64,000 nucleotides of DNA from Haemophilus sp. CCUG 60358 (GTDB taxonomy: Bacteria > Pseudomonadota > Gammaproteobacteria > Enterobacterales > Pasteurellaceae), in the NCBI RefSeq assembly GCF_001679485.1, contig NZ_LZOZ01000004.1:1-64000 (forward strand). Direction: 5' to 3'. A program made the position numbers and the translations under genes. This document shows, piece by piece, positions 42,495 to 51,661 of the stretch (within the stretch, counting starts at the first letter, position 1; every line of letters begins with the position of its first letter). The notes beneath the pieces are model-generated. The model had not been told where the DNA came from. It saw only the letters and a list, made by a program, of their open reading frames with translations, and made no database searches.

Positions 42495-43082
42495 ATGATA
42501 GAGGAAAAAAAGTATCCACAACTTTCGATGAATGAGTTTTTTTTCACGTATAGTTTCATATTTGTTTTGCTGTTATTTATATCTGTAGTTATTTTTTTTA
42601 ACGATGTTCCAATAACTAACTTTGAAATATTTATCGATAAATATCTAGTCAAGGGAAGAGGAGTATATTCTCATATATACTCCTTTCAATCTGAAATAAT
42701 CTCAAATTTGTCGATGATTATTGCTCCACTGTTTGCTATTTATCTAGCATTAACTTTGAAGCTCACTTACTCGTCGGAAAATGAAATTATTAATAGTGGA
42801 AGGGTAATAGAGAAAAGTGTAAAAAAAACTATATTAATGAAATTTTGCTTTATTATATCAGCACTGCTTCTTGTAACGATGTGTGTGTTTTTAACATACA
42901 TATATAATTGGGATCTTGAAGAATCTAAAACTAATACATTATTTGTTAGGGATAATGTAATATGGTTGCTATCCTTAACTTATATAATTTATACAGGGAC
43001 ATTCTTTACACTTTTTGTGCTGTTTAGCGTAATACGTCACCCAGTATCTTCATTAAAGTATCATATATACCGACCAAATTGA
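42495..43082 (+). CDS. Four-helix membrane protein of unknown family (island gene 1)
   Basis: I do not recognise this 195-residue protein. It has a short charged N-terminus (MIEEKKYPQL), then four predicted membrane helices near residues 17-36, 68-88, 114-134 and 150-176. A conserved loop, GVYSHIYSFQSE then SNLSMIIAPLFAIY, spans residues 56-83. It is clearly paralogous to the gene at 43367, with well over half the residues identical by eye. AAAGG precedes the ATG, and the gene begins 25 bases after cysE, so it can be co-transcribed with it. The DNA is more AT-rich than its neighbours and uses ATA codons freely, suggesting acquisition. Its TGA stop touches the degenerate cysE-end copy B. An immunity-type role is conceivable but unproven. 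Confidence 0.8.
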   Translation: MIEEKKYPQLSMNEFFFTYSFIFVLLLFISVVIFFNDVPITNFEIFIDKYLVKGRGVYSHIYSFQSEIISNLSMIIAPLFAIYLALTLKLTYSSENEIINSGRVIEKSVKKTILMKFCFIISALLLVTMCVFLTYIYNWDLEESKTNTLFVRDNVIWLLSLTYIIYTGTFFTLFVLFSVIRHPVSSLKYHIYRPN

Positions 43083-43128
43083 AATAAACCAATATCTTAT
43101 CGATGATGATATAAATTTGAATATTTAA
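43081..43128 (+). repeat. cysE 3'-end direct repeat, copy B (degenerate)
   Basis: These 48 bases match the last 48 of cysE with five differences. Read in the cysE frame they give EINQYLIDDDINLNI and a stop, against EMNQYFIDDDLNLNI in cysE: all three changes are conservative. It looks like the tail of a diverged cysE allele, not random decay. Confidence 0.85.
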
Positions 43129-43283
43129 AAGATTAATATACTTACAAATACTTAAAATTATTGTAATGAATTTTAAAAACTTTCATTTTGACTTTAAATG
43201 ATGAATTGTTAGACAATTAACATATAAAAATGTAGCATCAAACTAAGTTTAACCGTTTTTAGCAATTTATTGAGGGAAATAAT

Positions 43284-43370
43284 ATGTCTAGTTTTGCTAT
43301 GCGTGTTAATAACGGTAATTTAAGTATAGCAGATTATCTTGAAAAACTTAATAAGATGGGATCTATATGA
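43284..43370 (+). CDS. 28-residue ORF coupled to island gene 2
   Basis: A 28-codon reading frame begins with ATG at 43284, preceded by GAGGGAAA six bases upstream, a good ribosome site. It encodes a peptide starting MSSFAMRVNNGNLSIADYL and ending in NKMGSI. Its TGA overlaps the ATG of the next gene (ATGA), a classic coupling arrangement. No hydrophobic helix, Gly-Gly leader or other motif is obvious. It could be a leader peptide for coupled translation, a small bioactive peptide, or the remnant of a longer gene. I do not recognise it. Confidence 0.55.
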   Translation: MSSFAMRVNNGNLSIADYLEKLNKMGSI

Positions 43371-43957
43371 ACGGAGATAAAAAATATCCAAAATTTTTGA
43401 TAAATGAGGATTTTTTAGTATATGGTAGTGTTTTTATATCAGTATTGTTTGTTCTCATAGTCATTTTTTTTAATAATATTCCAATAACTGATTTTGAAGT
43501 ATTCATTGATACGTATTTAATAAAAGGGAATGGAGTATACTCTCATATATACTCCTTTCAATCTGAAGTAATTTCAAATTTATCAATGATAATAGCCCCT
43601 TTGTTTGCTATTTATACTGTATTGACTTCAAAGCTTACTTATTTATCTGAGCGTGAAATGATTGATTCTGGTATTACAATAGAGAAAAGTATAATAAAAA
43701 CCATACAGAGAAAACTCGTCTTCATCATATCATTACTGCTTCTTGTAGCAACATTTATATTTTTGACATACATCGATAGCTGGGATCTTCAAGCTGTAGA
43801 AACTAATACATTATTTATTACCGATAATGTTGTATGTTTATTGTTCTTAAATTGTGTATTTTGCATCGGAACGCTTTTCGCTCTTACTTTTCTATTTAGT
43901 GTAATATTACACCCTATAACTTTTTTAAGATATCATTACCAATCTCCTTTTAATTAA
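43367..43957 (+). CDS. Four-helix membrane protein of unknown family (island gene 2)
   Basis: This 196-residue paralogue of the 42495 gene has the same layout: charged start MNGDKKYPKF, four membrane helices near residues 17-37, 68-88, 114-134 and 150-176, and the near-identical loop GVYSHIYSFQSE plus SNLSMIIAPLFAIY. The N-terminal half is more conserved than the C-terminal half. It has no Shine-Dalgarno of its own other than AAGATGGG, and its start overlaps the stop of the 28-codon ORF. Its TAA stop overlaps the first bases of cysE-end copy C. The exact function is unknown. Confidence 0.8.
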   Translation: MNGDKKYPKFLINEDFLVYGSVFISVLFVLIVIFFNNIPITDFEVFIDTYLIKGNGVYSHIYSFQSEVISNLSMIIAPLFAIYTVLTSKLTYLSEREMIDSGITIEKSIIKTIQRKLVFIISLLLLVATFIFLTYIDSWDLQAVETNTLFITDNVVCLLFLNCVFCIGTLFALTFLFSVILHPITFLRYHYQSPFN

Positions 43958-44030
43958 AGACAAAGCGGCAAAACCAGCTTTTGAAATGAATCAATATTTT
44001 ATTGATGATGATTTAAATTTGAATATTTAA
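43956..44030 (+). repeat. cysE 3'-end direct repeat, copy C
   Basis: A 75-base copy of the end of cysE (one mismatch to copy A: ACCAGCT for ACCCGCT), cut off from the rest of cysE. It ends nine bases before the aroE-like ATG, so it probably marks the original cysE/aroE-like junction. Confidence 0.92.
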
Positions 44031-44039
44031 GACCAAAAT

Positions 44040-44855
44040 ATGATTAACAAAGATACCCAACTTTGCATGTCCCTTTCTGGCAGACCGGGCAATTTTGGTA
44101 CAACATTCCATAACTATCTGTATCAAAAACTCGGGCTTAATTTTATCTATAAAGCCTTTACCACCACAGATATTGAAAGCGCTGTCAAGGGCATTCGTGC
44201 ACTTGGTATTCGAGGTTGTGCCGTTTCGATGCCTTTTAAAGAAAGCTGCATGCCATTTTTAGATGAAATCTCGCCTTCTGCGCAAGCCATTCAGTCTGTG
44301 AATACCATTGTGAATGATCGAGGTTTTCTTCGCGCTTACAACACAGACTACATTGCCATTGTTAAACTTATCAAAGAATATCAATTAGATAAAAAGAGTC
44401 GTGTGATTGTACGAGGCAGTGGCGGTATGGCTAAAGCGGTCGTCGCCGCCTTTAAAAACAGTGGATTTGAGCATCTGAAGATTTTTGCTCGAAATGAAAA
44501 AACAGGTAAAAATTTAGCCGCACTTTATAACTATGAATATATCCCATCTTTAGATAATCAATCGGCAGACATTTTAGTCAACGTTACGCCAATTGGGATG
44601 AAAGGTGGAAAAGAAGAATTTGATCTCGCCTTTCCTGAAAATCTTATTCAACAAGCTCAAACCGCTTTTGATGTGGTGGCAATTCCTGCTGAAACACCGT
44701 TTATCCAATTTGCTCAAAAACAAGGTAAACAAACGATTTCTGGTACAGAAGTGATTGTGCTACAAGCTGTCGAACAATTTGAGCTCTACACTGGGGTTCA
44801 ACCTGATAACCAATTAGTCGCAGAAGCCGCCGCTTTTGCTCGAAAAAATAGTTAA
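44040..44855 (+). CDS. Shikimate dehydrogenase-like protein (AroE family, HI0607 type)
   Basis: The 271-residue protein has the AroE N-terminal substrate domain with the lysine-containing AVSMPFKES near residues 60-68, NTIVND near 96-101, and an NADP-binding domain with GSGGMAKAV near 126-134. It differs from canonical AroE (for example SMPFKE for the usual TVPFKE), and I recall H. influenzae having both a true AroE and a divergent homologue (HI0607) next to cysE, which this resembles. Substrate not determined. It ends at a perfect inverted-USS terminator. Confidence 0.82.
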   Translation: MINKDTQLCMSLSGRPGNFGTTFHNYLYQKLGLNFIYKAFTTTDIESAVKGIRALGIRGCAVSMPFKESCMPFLDEISPSAQAIQSVNTIVNDRGFLRAYNTDYIAIVKLIKEYQLDKKSRVIVRGSGGMAKAVVAAFKNSGFEHLKIFARNEKTGKNLAALYNYEYIPSLDNQSADILVNVTPIGMKGGKEEFDLAFPENLIQQAQTAFDVVAIPAETPFIQFAQKQGKQTISGTEVIVLQAVEQFELYTGVQPDNQLVAEAAAFARKNS

Positions 44856-44892
44856 AAAAAGAACCGCACTTTTAAAAAGTGCGGTTCTTTTT
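44856..44892. terminator. Inverted-USS bidirectional terminator
   Basis: A perfect 18-bp stem: 44856-44873 pairs with 44875-44892, each arm holding one USS core (ACCGCACTT/AAGTGCGGT), with A- and T-runs outside. It lies between the convergent aroE-like and udp genes. Confidence 0.94.
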
Positions 44893-44901
44893 ATCTGAGT
44901 T

Positions 44902-45660
44902 TTACGCTAACAATTTTCTTGCTGCTTCCACCACCACAGATACTGCTTTTTCTTCCGTATCTTTCATGGTGGCTTCATTTGGAATTTCTTGTTGTGTACG
45001 GTTCACAATCACACCTGCCACCATACCAGCTCGTAAGCCAAGAGCGTTACACATGGTGAATAACGTCGCTGATTCCATCTCATAGTTCATTACATTGAGA
45101 TCTTGCCATTGTTTTAACAAGCCTTGGTAATCACGATATACTTTACCGCTGTAAGTATCATAACGTTCTTGACCTGGATAGAACGTATCTGAAGAAGCTG
45201 TAATTCCTACAAATGGCTCAATGCCTTTTTCTTTAGCCGCATTGAAAAGTGCCGTGGTACATTCAAAATTTGCTACCGCTGGATATTCAATTGGGGCAAA
45301 ATGACGGCTTGCACCATCAAGACGAACGGCACCCGTTGTAACAAGCACATCCCCCACATTAATGTGTGGTTGAATTGCACCTGTTGTACCAATACGTAAG
45401 AATGTACGCACGCCAAGCTGAGCCAGCTCTTCCACACAGATAGACGTAGAAGGGCCACCAATACCGGTTGAACACACCACCACCGGTTGACCATTCAAAT
45501 AGCCCAACCAAGAAGTGTATTCACGGGTACTTGCAAGAAACTCGGGATTATCAAGCTTCTTAGCAATACGTTCGCTACGTGCTGGATCCCCTGGCACGAT
45601 AGCTAATGTTGCACCTTTCAGTTGTGCTTTAGTCAGGTTTAAGTGAAATACATCAGACAT
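44902..45660 (-). CDS. udp: Uridine phosphorylase
   Basis: Udp cleaves uridine with phosphate to uracil and ribose-1-phosphate in pyrimidine salvage. The 252-residue protein has [10 protein letters not shown] near residues 25-34, the phosphate site [14 protein letters not shown] near 79-92 and [12 protein letters not shown] near 193-204. AAGGAG lies six bases before the ATG at 45660; the frame continues upstream without a comparable site. It is downstream of yjgR on the same strand. Confidence 0.95.
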   Translation of the reverse strand: MSDVFHLNLTKAQLKGATLAIVPGDPARSERIAKKLDNPEFLASTREYTSWLGYLNGQPVVVCSTGIGGPSTSICVEELAQLGVRTFLRIGTTGAIQPHINVGDVLVTTGAVRLDGASRHFAPIEYPAVANFECTTALFNAAKEKGIEPFVGITASSDTFYPGQERYDTYSGKVYRDYQGLLKQWQDLNVMNYEMESATLFTMCNALGLRAGMVAGVIVNRTQQEIPNEATMKDTEEKAVSVVVEAARKLLA

Positions 45661-45709
45661 AATAATCTCCTTTTTATCATTCTTGCCGCAAAGTGCGGTC
45701 AAATTTTCG

Positions 45710-47209
45710 TTATTTTTTCAATGCGCCTAAGATACCACGCATGATTTGTTTGGTCACTTCATTACGAATATTGCGACCCACTGATTTTGCCACACTATTC
45801 ACAATTTGTTCTGTTGGGGAAAGTTTATCCCCGCGTTTTTGTGTTCCAAAAATCATACGACTTAAGCTACCAAATAAACCGCTTTCTTCCTCTTGCTGCG
45901 CTTGCTCGGCTTGTTTTTGTTGTACTGCTGCTAAATCCGCTTGCGCATTTAACACTTCGAAAGCCGACTCATTATCCACATAATCTTTATAGAAGGCATA
46001 AAGCTCATCGTCTTTCACCCAAGCAGCTCGCTCTTCTTCAGTAATCGGCGCAAGTTGGCTTTTCGGCGGATAAACATACGCCACTTCAACTGGCGCTGGC
46101 ATACCTTTTTCATCTAAGAATGAAATCAATGCTTGACCCACACCTAAGGTTGAAATGGTTTCAACCACATTGACAGCTGGATTTGAACGGAACGTTTCTG
46201 CCGCGGATTTCACTGCTTTTTGATCGCGTGGCGTAAAGGCACGTAACGCATGTTGCACGCGGTTACCTAATTGGCCTAACACGGTATCCGGTAAATCTAA
46301 TGGGTTTTGGGTCACAAAATAAATCCCCACACCTTTAGAACGAATCAAGCGAACCACTTGTTCCACTTTATCCACCAACACACTTGGTGCACCATCAAAG
46401 AGTAAATGCGCTTCATCGAAGAACATCACAAATTTTGGTTTATCTGGATCGCCGACTTCCGGTAATTGTTCAAATAATTCAGACATCAACCAAAGCAAGA
46501 ATGCACTATACATTTTCGGCGAATTGATTAATTTTTCAGAATTTAAAACATTGATCACGCCACGACCATCACGGGTTTGTAACCAATCTTCAAGATTTAA
46601 TGCTGGCTCACCAAAAAGATGTGTTGCCCCTTCATTTTCAAGAGTCAGTAAAGCACGTTGAATCGCGCCCACACTCGCAGCTGATACGTTGCCATATTCT
46701 ACTTGGAACAATTTCGCATTCTCTGCCACGAATTTAAGCATGGCACGCAAGTCTTTTAAATCGATGAGTAGCAAGCCTTTATCATCTGCCACACGGAATA
46801 CAAGGTTTAATAAGCCTTCTTGGGTTGCATTTAAATTTAATAAACGGGAAAGTAATAATGGTCCCATTTCAGAAATCGTGGTGCGAAGTGGGATGCCTGT
46901 TTCACCGAATACATCCCAAAATGACACAGGATAGCCATTTAAATAACTCTCTCCACCTAAATCAAATTGCTCAATGCGTTCCGCCACTTTGCCACTGAAG
47001 GTGCCCGCTTTGACTAAACCAGACAAATCGCCTTTTACATCGACTAAAAAAACCGGCACACCATCATCACTGAACGCCTCTGCCATTTTACGTAATGTCA
47101 CGGTTTTCCCCGTCCCTGTCGCTCCAGCGATCAGACCGTGACGGTTTGCCATTTTTGCGGTAATACCAAGGGTTTGACCTTGTTCGGTACGCGCGAGAGA
47201 ATATTGCAT
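45710..47209 (-). CDS. yjgR: HerA-like ATPase YjgR (DUF853)
   Basis: The 499-residue protein has Walker [12 protein letters not shown] near residues 29-39, Walker [14 protein letters not shown] near 259-271 and a C-terminal coiled, glutamine-rich stretch near 427-442. It belongs to the DUF853 helicase-like ATPases (YjgR); the physiological substrate is unknown. It is divergent from the MOSC gene, and udp follows 49 bases after its end. Confidence 0.88.
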   Translation of the reverse strand: MQYSLARTEQGQTLGITAKMANRHGLIAGATGTGKTVTLRKMAEAFSDDGVPVFLVDVKGDLSGLVKAGTFSGKVAERIEQFDLGGESYLNGYPVSFWDVFGETGIPLRTTISEMGPLLLSRLLNLNATQEGLLNLVFRVADDKGLLLIDLKDLRAMLKFVAENAKLFQVEYGNVSAASVGAIQRALLTLENEGATHLFGEPALNLEDWLQTRDGRGVINVLNSEKLINSPKMYSAFLLWLMSELFEQLPEVGDPDKPKFVMFFDEAHLLFDGAPSVLVDKVEQVVRLIRSKGVGIYFVTQNPLDLPDTVLGQLGNRVQHALRAFTPRDQKAVKSAAETFRSNPAVNVVETISTLGVGQALISFLDEKGMPAPVEVAYVYPPKSQLAPITEEERAAWVKDDELYAFYKDYVDNESAFEVLNAQADLAAVQQKQAEQAQQEEESGLFGSLSRMIFGTQKRGDKLSPTEQIVNSVAKSVGRNIRNEVTKQIMRGILGALKK

Positions 47210-47293
47210 AAAGATTCCTTTGTTTTGTTGGTTTTATTTAAACGAATAATAAGGAAAAAACGAAGTGCGGTCAAAATTTAAGTGATTTTACGG

Positions 47294-47299
47294 TATAAT
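47294..47299 (+). promoter_or_regulatory. -10 element upstream of the MOSC gene
   Basis: A perfect TATAAT 33 bases before the ATG. The -35 region is poor (TCAAAA at 47271-47276). AGCAGGAAA supplies the ribosome site. Confidence 0.5.
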
Positions 47300-47331
47300 T
47301 TCTCAAAACTAACTCAAAGCAGGAAAAATAG

Positions 47332-47997
47332 ATGTCAAACGCAAAAATTCTTATTATTAAAACAGGATTGATAGAAACCTTAACGTTCCCTGATGGTAGC
47401 TCATATGAAAGCGCGATTCGTAAAAAACCAGTATCCATGGTGAAAGTGCATGCGCTTGGCGCAGAAGGCAATGATGTCGGTTTAAAAGCGCATCATGGTG
47501 GCGTAGATAAAGCCTTGTTTTTCATGTCTGATGTGTCTTTCCCTGCTTTAAACGAGCTACTTGGTGAAAAGTTTGATTTTCACGGTAGCGCGATTTATGG
47601 TGAAAACTTCGTGGTATCTGGCTTACATGAAGATAATGTCTGCATAGGTGATCGTTACAAAATTGGTTCTACCCTTTTAGAAGTGTCTCAGCCACGTAAA
47701 CCTTGCGAGCGTTTATCTCATAATACCAAGAATGAGAATACAAGAGAGGTAATTCGTCAGTCAGGCTGGACAGGTTGGTATGTTCGCGTGATCGAAGAAG
47801 GTGAAATTCATCAAGGCGATGAACTCATCTTGCAACATCGTCCTTATCCAGAATGGACAATTCGTCGTTTAAACACGCTACTTTCTGCTCCTTCAAGTGT
47901 TGCAGAATTAGAAGAAGCCTTAGCCATCAAGGAATTAGCGCCAGCGTTTAAACGTTCTGTTAACTCACAATTACGTAATTTACAGCAGGCGGCCTAA
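47332..47997 (+). CDS. MOSC-domain protein, YiiM-like
   Basis: The 221-residue protein contains a MOSC domain: [18 protein letters not shown] near residues 45-62, an NFVVSGL near 88-94, and the conserved-cysteine motif [11 protein letters not shown] near 120-130. This layout matches YiiM, a molybdenum-cofactor protein that reduces N-hydroxylated bases such as 6-hydroxylaminopurine. ychJ begins one base after its stop, so it leads a rightward run with ychJ, yihY and dtd. Confidence 0.85.
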   Translation: MSNAKILIIKTGLIETLTFPDGSSYESAIRKKPVSMVKVHALGAEGNDVGLKAHHGGVDKALFFMSDVSFPALNELLGEKFDFHGSAIYGENFVVSGLHEDNVCIGDRYKIGSTLLEVSQPRKPCERLSHNTKNENTREVIRQSGWTGWYVRVIEEGEIHQGDELILQHRPYPEWTIRRLNTLLSAPSSVAELEEALAIKELAPAFKRSVNSQLRNLQQAA

Positions 47998-47998
47998 A

Positions 47999-48472
47999 AT
48001 GTCGGCTAAAACGACCGCACTTTGTCCGTGCCAATCTTCTCTTTCTTACGAAGATTGTTGCGGACGCTTTCATTCAGGCAATATGTTTCCAGAAACAGCG
48101 GAACAACTTATGCGTTCCCGCTATTCAGCGTTTGTGCTCAAAAATATCCCCTATATTGTGCAAACCACGGTACCAAGCCAACAAGCGTTATTAGATCAAA
48201 AAGCCTTGCAAGATTGGGCTGATGAAACACAATGGCTCGGTTTAGATATTGTCAAAACAGAAACCTTAACCAAAACACAAAGTGCGGTTGAATTTAAGGC
48301 GCATTTTCAAGGTAGCGAACAGCCACAAGTGCATCACGAACACTCTATTTTTGTAAAAATCGATAGCCGTTGGTATTTTGTTGACCCCACTGTGCCACTC
48401 CCAAGTAATAAACAACCTTGTGTTTGTGGTTCAGGGAAGAAATTTAAACATTGTTGCGGAGGCTTGCTCTAA
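47999..48472 (+). CDS. ychJ: SEC-C motif protein YchJ
   Basis: The 157-residue protein has cysteine motifs at both ends: [14 protein letters not shown] near residues 9-22 and the SEC-C motif [15 protein letters not shown] near 140-154, which binds zinc. The NTF2-like middle is typical of YchJ. Function unknown. Its stop overlaps the yihY start by one base. Confidence 0.9.
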   Translation: MSAKTTALCPCQSSLSYEDCCGRFHSGNMFPETAEQLMRSRYSAFVLKNIPYIVQTTVPSQQALLDQKALQDWADETQWLGLDIVKTETLTKTQSAVEFKAHFQGSEQPQVHHEHSIFVKIDSRWYFVDPTVPLPSNKQPCVCGSGKKFKHCCGGLL

Positions 48473-49296
48473 TGACCTTAACGTCTTTTCTTGCATTATT
48501 TTGGCAGCGTTCTCAAAAAAACAAATTAACGCAAGCTGCCGGTTCACTCACCTACAGTACCATGCTTGCCATCGTGCCATTAATTATGGTGGTGTTTTCG
48601 ATTTTCTCCGCCTTTCCTGTCTTTAACGAAGTAACCGGGGCATTGAAAGAATTCATCTTCACCAATTTCGCCCCTTCCGCAAGCGATGTTGTGGGGCAAT
48701 ATATTGATGAATTCGTCCATAATTCCAAGCAAATGAGCGCCGTGGGGATTGTGAGTTTAATTTTAGTGGCGTTGATGCTGATTAACTCTATTGACCGTAC
48801 ACTTAATGGCATTTGGCAAGATACCAGTAATCGCCCGATCTTTACGTCATTTGCTATTTATTGGCTCATTTTAACGCTCGGTCCACTTTTAATCGGTACC
48901 AGCATTGCCGCAAGTTCCTATGTCAAAGCCATGTTCGAGCAATCGGAAACGCTCTCTTTTGGCTTAAAACTCCTCAGCTTTGTACCATTTCTTTCTACTT
49001 GGTTTATCTTCACGCTCATTTATATGGTCGTGCCAAATAAGAAAGTGAGCATCAAACACTCTGCAGCAGGCGCATTAATTGCCGCGATTTTCTTTACCTT
49101 AGGGAAACAGGCCTTTGCTTGGTACATTACGACATTCCCGTCTTACCAATTAATTTACGGTGCCATGGCAACACTACCCATTATGTTATTGTGGATTCAA
49201 ATCAGCTGGACAGTGGTGTTATTCGGCGCACAATTAGCTGCAGTGCTTGCAGAAGTGCAGTCGATGAATCAAACAAATTTAGAGGAAGTAAAATGA
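48472..49296 (+). CDS. yihY: YihY/BrkB family inner-membrane protein
   Basis: The 274-residue protein has about six membrane helices and the family motifs [16 protein letters not shown] near residues 23-38 and [14 protein letters not shown] near 184-197. It was once called ribonuclease BN by mistake. The molecular role is unknown. I start at 48472 (TAATG overlap with ychJ, GGAGG ten bases upstream), not at the in-frame ATG at 48451. dtd overlaps its end by four bases. Confidence 0.9.
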   Translation: MTLTSFLALFWQRSQKNKLTQAAGSLTYSTMLAIVPLIMVVFSIFSAFPVFNEVTGALKEFIFTNFAPSASDVVGQYIDEFVHNSKQMSAVGIVSLILVALMLINSIDRTLNGIWQDTSNRPIFTSFAIYWLILTLGPLLIGTSIAASSYVKAMFEQSETLSFGLKLLSFVPFLSTWFIFTLIYMVVPNKKVSIKHSAAGALIAAIFFTLGKQAFAWYITTFPSYQLIYGAMATLPIMLLWIQISWTVVLFGAQLAAVLAEVQSMNQTNLEEVK

Positions 49297-49727
49297 TCGC
49301 ATTAATTCAGCGTGTGACACAGGCTAAAGTAGAAGTTGAAGGTCAAATTGTGGGGCAAATCGGCAAGGGATTATTGGTTTTATTAGGCGTGGAAAAAGAA
49401 GATGACCGAGCCAAGGCGGATAAGCTTGCCGAGAAAGTATTAAATTACCGTATTTTCAGCGATGAAAATGACAAAATGAATTTAAACGTGCAGCAAATCG
49501 GTGGTGAAGTGCTTGTGGTATCCCAATTTACTTTAGCCGCTGACACGCAAAAAGGCTTACGACCAAGTTTCTCAAAAGGTGCGGCACCTGCATTAGCTAA
49601 CGAATTGTATGGCTATTTTTCGCAAAAATGTGCAGAAAAAGTCACTGTTGCCAACGGACAATTTGCGGCTGATATGCAAGTGAGCCTCACCAATGATGGC
49701 CCAGTTACATTTTGGTTAAATGTCTGA
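49293..49727 (+). CDS. dtd: D-aminoacyl-tRNA deacylase
   Basis: Dtd removes D-amino acids wrongly attached to tRNA. The 144-residue protein has the catalytic SQFTLAADT near residues 77-85 and the Gly-cisPro-type motif NDGPVTFWL near the C-terminus, at full family length. The ATG overlaps the yihY stop (ATGA) and is preceded by GAGGAAG. The frame is open far upstream inside yihY; that extension is not family-like. Confidence 0.95.
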   Translation: MIALIQRVTQAKVEVEGQIVGQIGKGLLVLLGVEKEDDRAKADKLAEKVLNYRIFSDENDKMNLNVQQIGGEVLVVSQFTLAADTQKGLRPSFSKGAAPALANELYGYFSQKCAEKVTVANGQFAADMQVSLTNDGPVTFWLNV

Positions 49728-49915
49728 ATAAATACAAAAATTGCTATTTTTTTCAAAGCAAAGGAAACTCTTTCTTTGATCGCATTGTCGTATTAACGCT
49801 CAAATGCATATAACAATTTCAAATCCCATCCATAATTGCATTGGTAATCCCCTTATTTTATGGGTAAACTAAGGCGGTTTGATGTGGATCTTCTTAAAGT
49901 TTAGCTTGTAATAAA

Positions 49916-51652
49916 ATGAAAAAAATTTTGTTAAAAACAACCGCTCTTTTGCTTGGAGGAATGAGTTTTTCAGCCCTTGCAGAACAAACCGTAGATATTG
50001 AGATACGCGGTATCAAGGGTGAACGTGCCATTCGCAATACTGATATGAATGTCAAACTCATTGATAAAGGTGAGATGGACGGCTCAGATCGGTATAAACA
50101 ATTAGTTTCAGATGCTGTCGATAAAGGCCTTCGAGTCTTCGGTTATTATGGTTCTTCAGTCACCTTTGAATTGAAAAAACGCAAAGGTCAACGAGACTTA
50201 CTCATTGCTAATGTAAAACCCGGTGAACCAAGTAAAATTGCGGGAACAGACGTTGAAATTATAGGCGAAGCGGCAGAAGACGAAAACTTCAAAGCACTCC
50301 GTAAAAACTTGCCAAAACAAGGTGAGTTAGTTGAGCATCAAAAATACGATGACTATAAAAGCAGCATTTCAAACCTTGCCCTTGCTCGTGGTTATCTTGA
50401 CGGAAAATTCCAAATTTCTCGCTTAGAAATCAGCCCTGAAACCCATGAAGCATGGTGGCGTATGCTGTTTGATAGTGGCGTGCGTTATCATTACGGCAAC
50501 ATCACATTCAACCATTCCCAAATTCGCGAAGACTATTTGCAAAATATGCTCAACATTAAATCGGGCGATCCTTATTTAGTCAGCGATTTATCTGAATTAA
50601 CTAACGATTTTTCTTCTACCAACTGGTTTAGCTCAGTGCTTTTACAGCCTCATGTCCGCGAAGAAGAAAAATTAGTGGATATCGAACTGTTACTTTATCC
50701 ACGTAAGAAAAACTTAATGGAGCTCGGGGTCGGTTTTGCAACCGATACGGGCCCTCATGTCCAAATTGGTTGGACAAAACCTTGGATTAATAGCCGAGGC
50801 CATAGTTTCCGTACAAATCTTTACGTCTCTGCACCAAAACAAAACTTTGAAGCGACCTATAAAATACCATTGTTGAAAAATCCATTAAATTATTATTATG
50901 AATTTTCAACCGGTTATGAAAAAGAAAATAAAAATGATACGGATACCAAAACGCTCACTTTTGCTGCATTACGTTATTGGAATAATAAAGAAGGTTGGCA
51001 ATATTTTGCGGGTCTTCGTGTCCGTTACGACAGCTTCACGCAAGCTGATTTCACCGATAAAACGCTCCTTGTTTATCCAACCGGAGGTTTTAGCCGGACT
51101 CGTTTAAAAGGCGGTCAATTCCCAACATGGGGAGATACCCAAAAAATCACGGTTGATTTAGGGAATAAGCTTTGGATGTCAGAAGCCAATTTCTTTAAAA
51201 TTCAAGCTTCCACCGCATGGATTCGTACTTATGCAGAAAATCACCGTTTTATTACCCGTGCAAAAATTGGTTATTTAAATACCGCGGATATTCGTAAAAT
51301 TCCACCTGCATTACGTTTCTTTGCAGGGGGCGATCGTAGCGTGCGAGGTTATGGCTATAAGAAAATTTCACCGAAAAATAAAGAGGGGAAATTAGTCGGG
51401 GGCTCTCGCTTAGTAACAGGTAGCCTTGAATATCAATATCAAGTTTACCCAAATTGGTGGGGAGCCGTATTTGCGGATACAGGTTTAGCCACAGATGCTT
51501 ACAAAGCGAATGAGTTACGCTACGGCGCAGGTTTCGGTGTACGTTGGGCATCGCCAGTTGGCGCCATCAAGTTTGATATTGCGACGCCAATTCGAGATAA
51601 AGATAACAGCAAAAATATTCAATTTTACATTGGCTTAGGGGCTGAAATTTAG
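49916..51652 (+). CDS. tamA: Translocation and assembly module outer-membrane subunit TamA
   Basis: TamA is a BamA-family outer-membrane protein that works with TamB in moving outer-membrane proteins or lipids across the envelope. The 578-residue precursor has a signal peptide ending ALA at residues 20-22, about three POTRA domains (to ~270) and a 16-strand barrel with the conserved [20 protein letters not shown] near 464-483. No good ribosome site precedes the ATG. tamB begins within ten bases of its stop. Confidence 0.93.
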   Translation: MKKILLKTTALLLGGMSFSALAEQTVDIEIRGIKGERAIRNTDMNVKLIDKGEMDGSDRYKQLVSDAVDKGLRVFGYYGSSVTFELKKRKGQRDLLIANVKPGEPSKIAGTDVEIIGEAAEDENFKALRKNLPKQGELVEHQKYDDYKSSISNLALARGYLDGKFQISRLEISPETHEAWWRMLFDSGVRYHYGNITFNHSQIREDYLQNMLNIKSGDPYLVSDLSELTNDFSSTNWFSSVLLQPHVREEEKLVDIELLLYPRKKNLMELGVGFATDTGPHVQIGWTKPWINSRGHSFRTNLYVSAPKQNFEATYKIPLLKNPLNYYYEFSTGYEKENKNDTDTKTLTFAALRYWNNKEGWQYFAGLRVRYDSFTQADFTDKTLLVYPTGGFSRTRLKGGQFPTWGDTQKITVDLGNKLWMSEANFFKIQASTAWIRTYAENHRFITRAKIGYLNTADIRKIPPALRFFAGGDRSVRGYGYKKISPKNKEGKLVGGSRLVTGSLEYQYQVYPNWWGAVFADTGLATDAYKANELRYGAGFGVRWASPVGAIKFDIATPIRDKDNSKNIQFYIGLGAEI

Positions 51653-51661
51653 GGTATGACT

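Noticed and set aside
42495..43957. Insertion sequence or transposon at the cysE junction
   Set aside because: No transposase, no terminal inverted repeats and no short target duplication; the repeats are cysE coding sequence, so a homologous or 3'-end-targeted event fits better.
49119..49292. Long N-terminal extension of dtd
   Set aside because: It overlaps the C-terminal part of yihY; the ATGA overlap and GAGGAAG site support the start at 49293, and family length fits.
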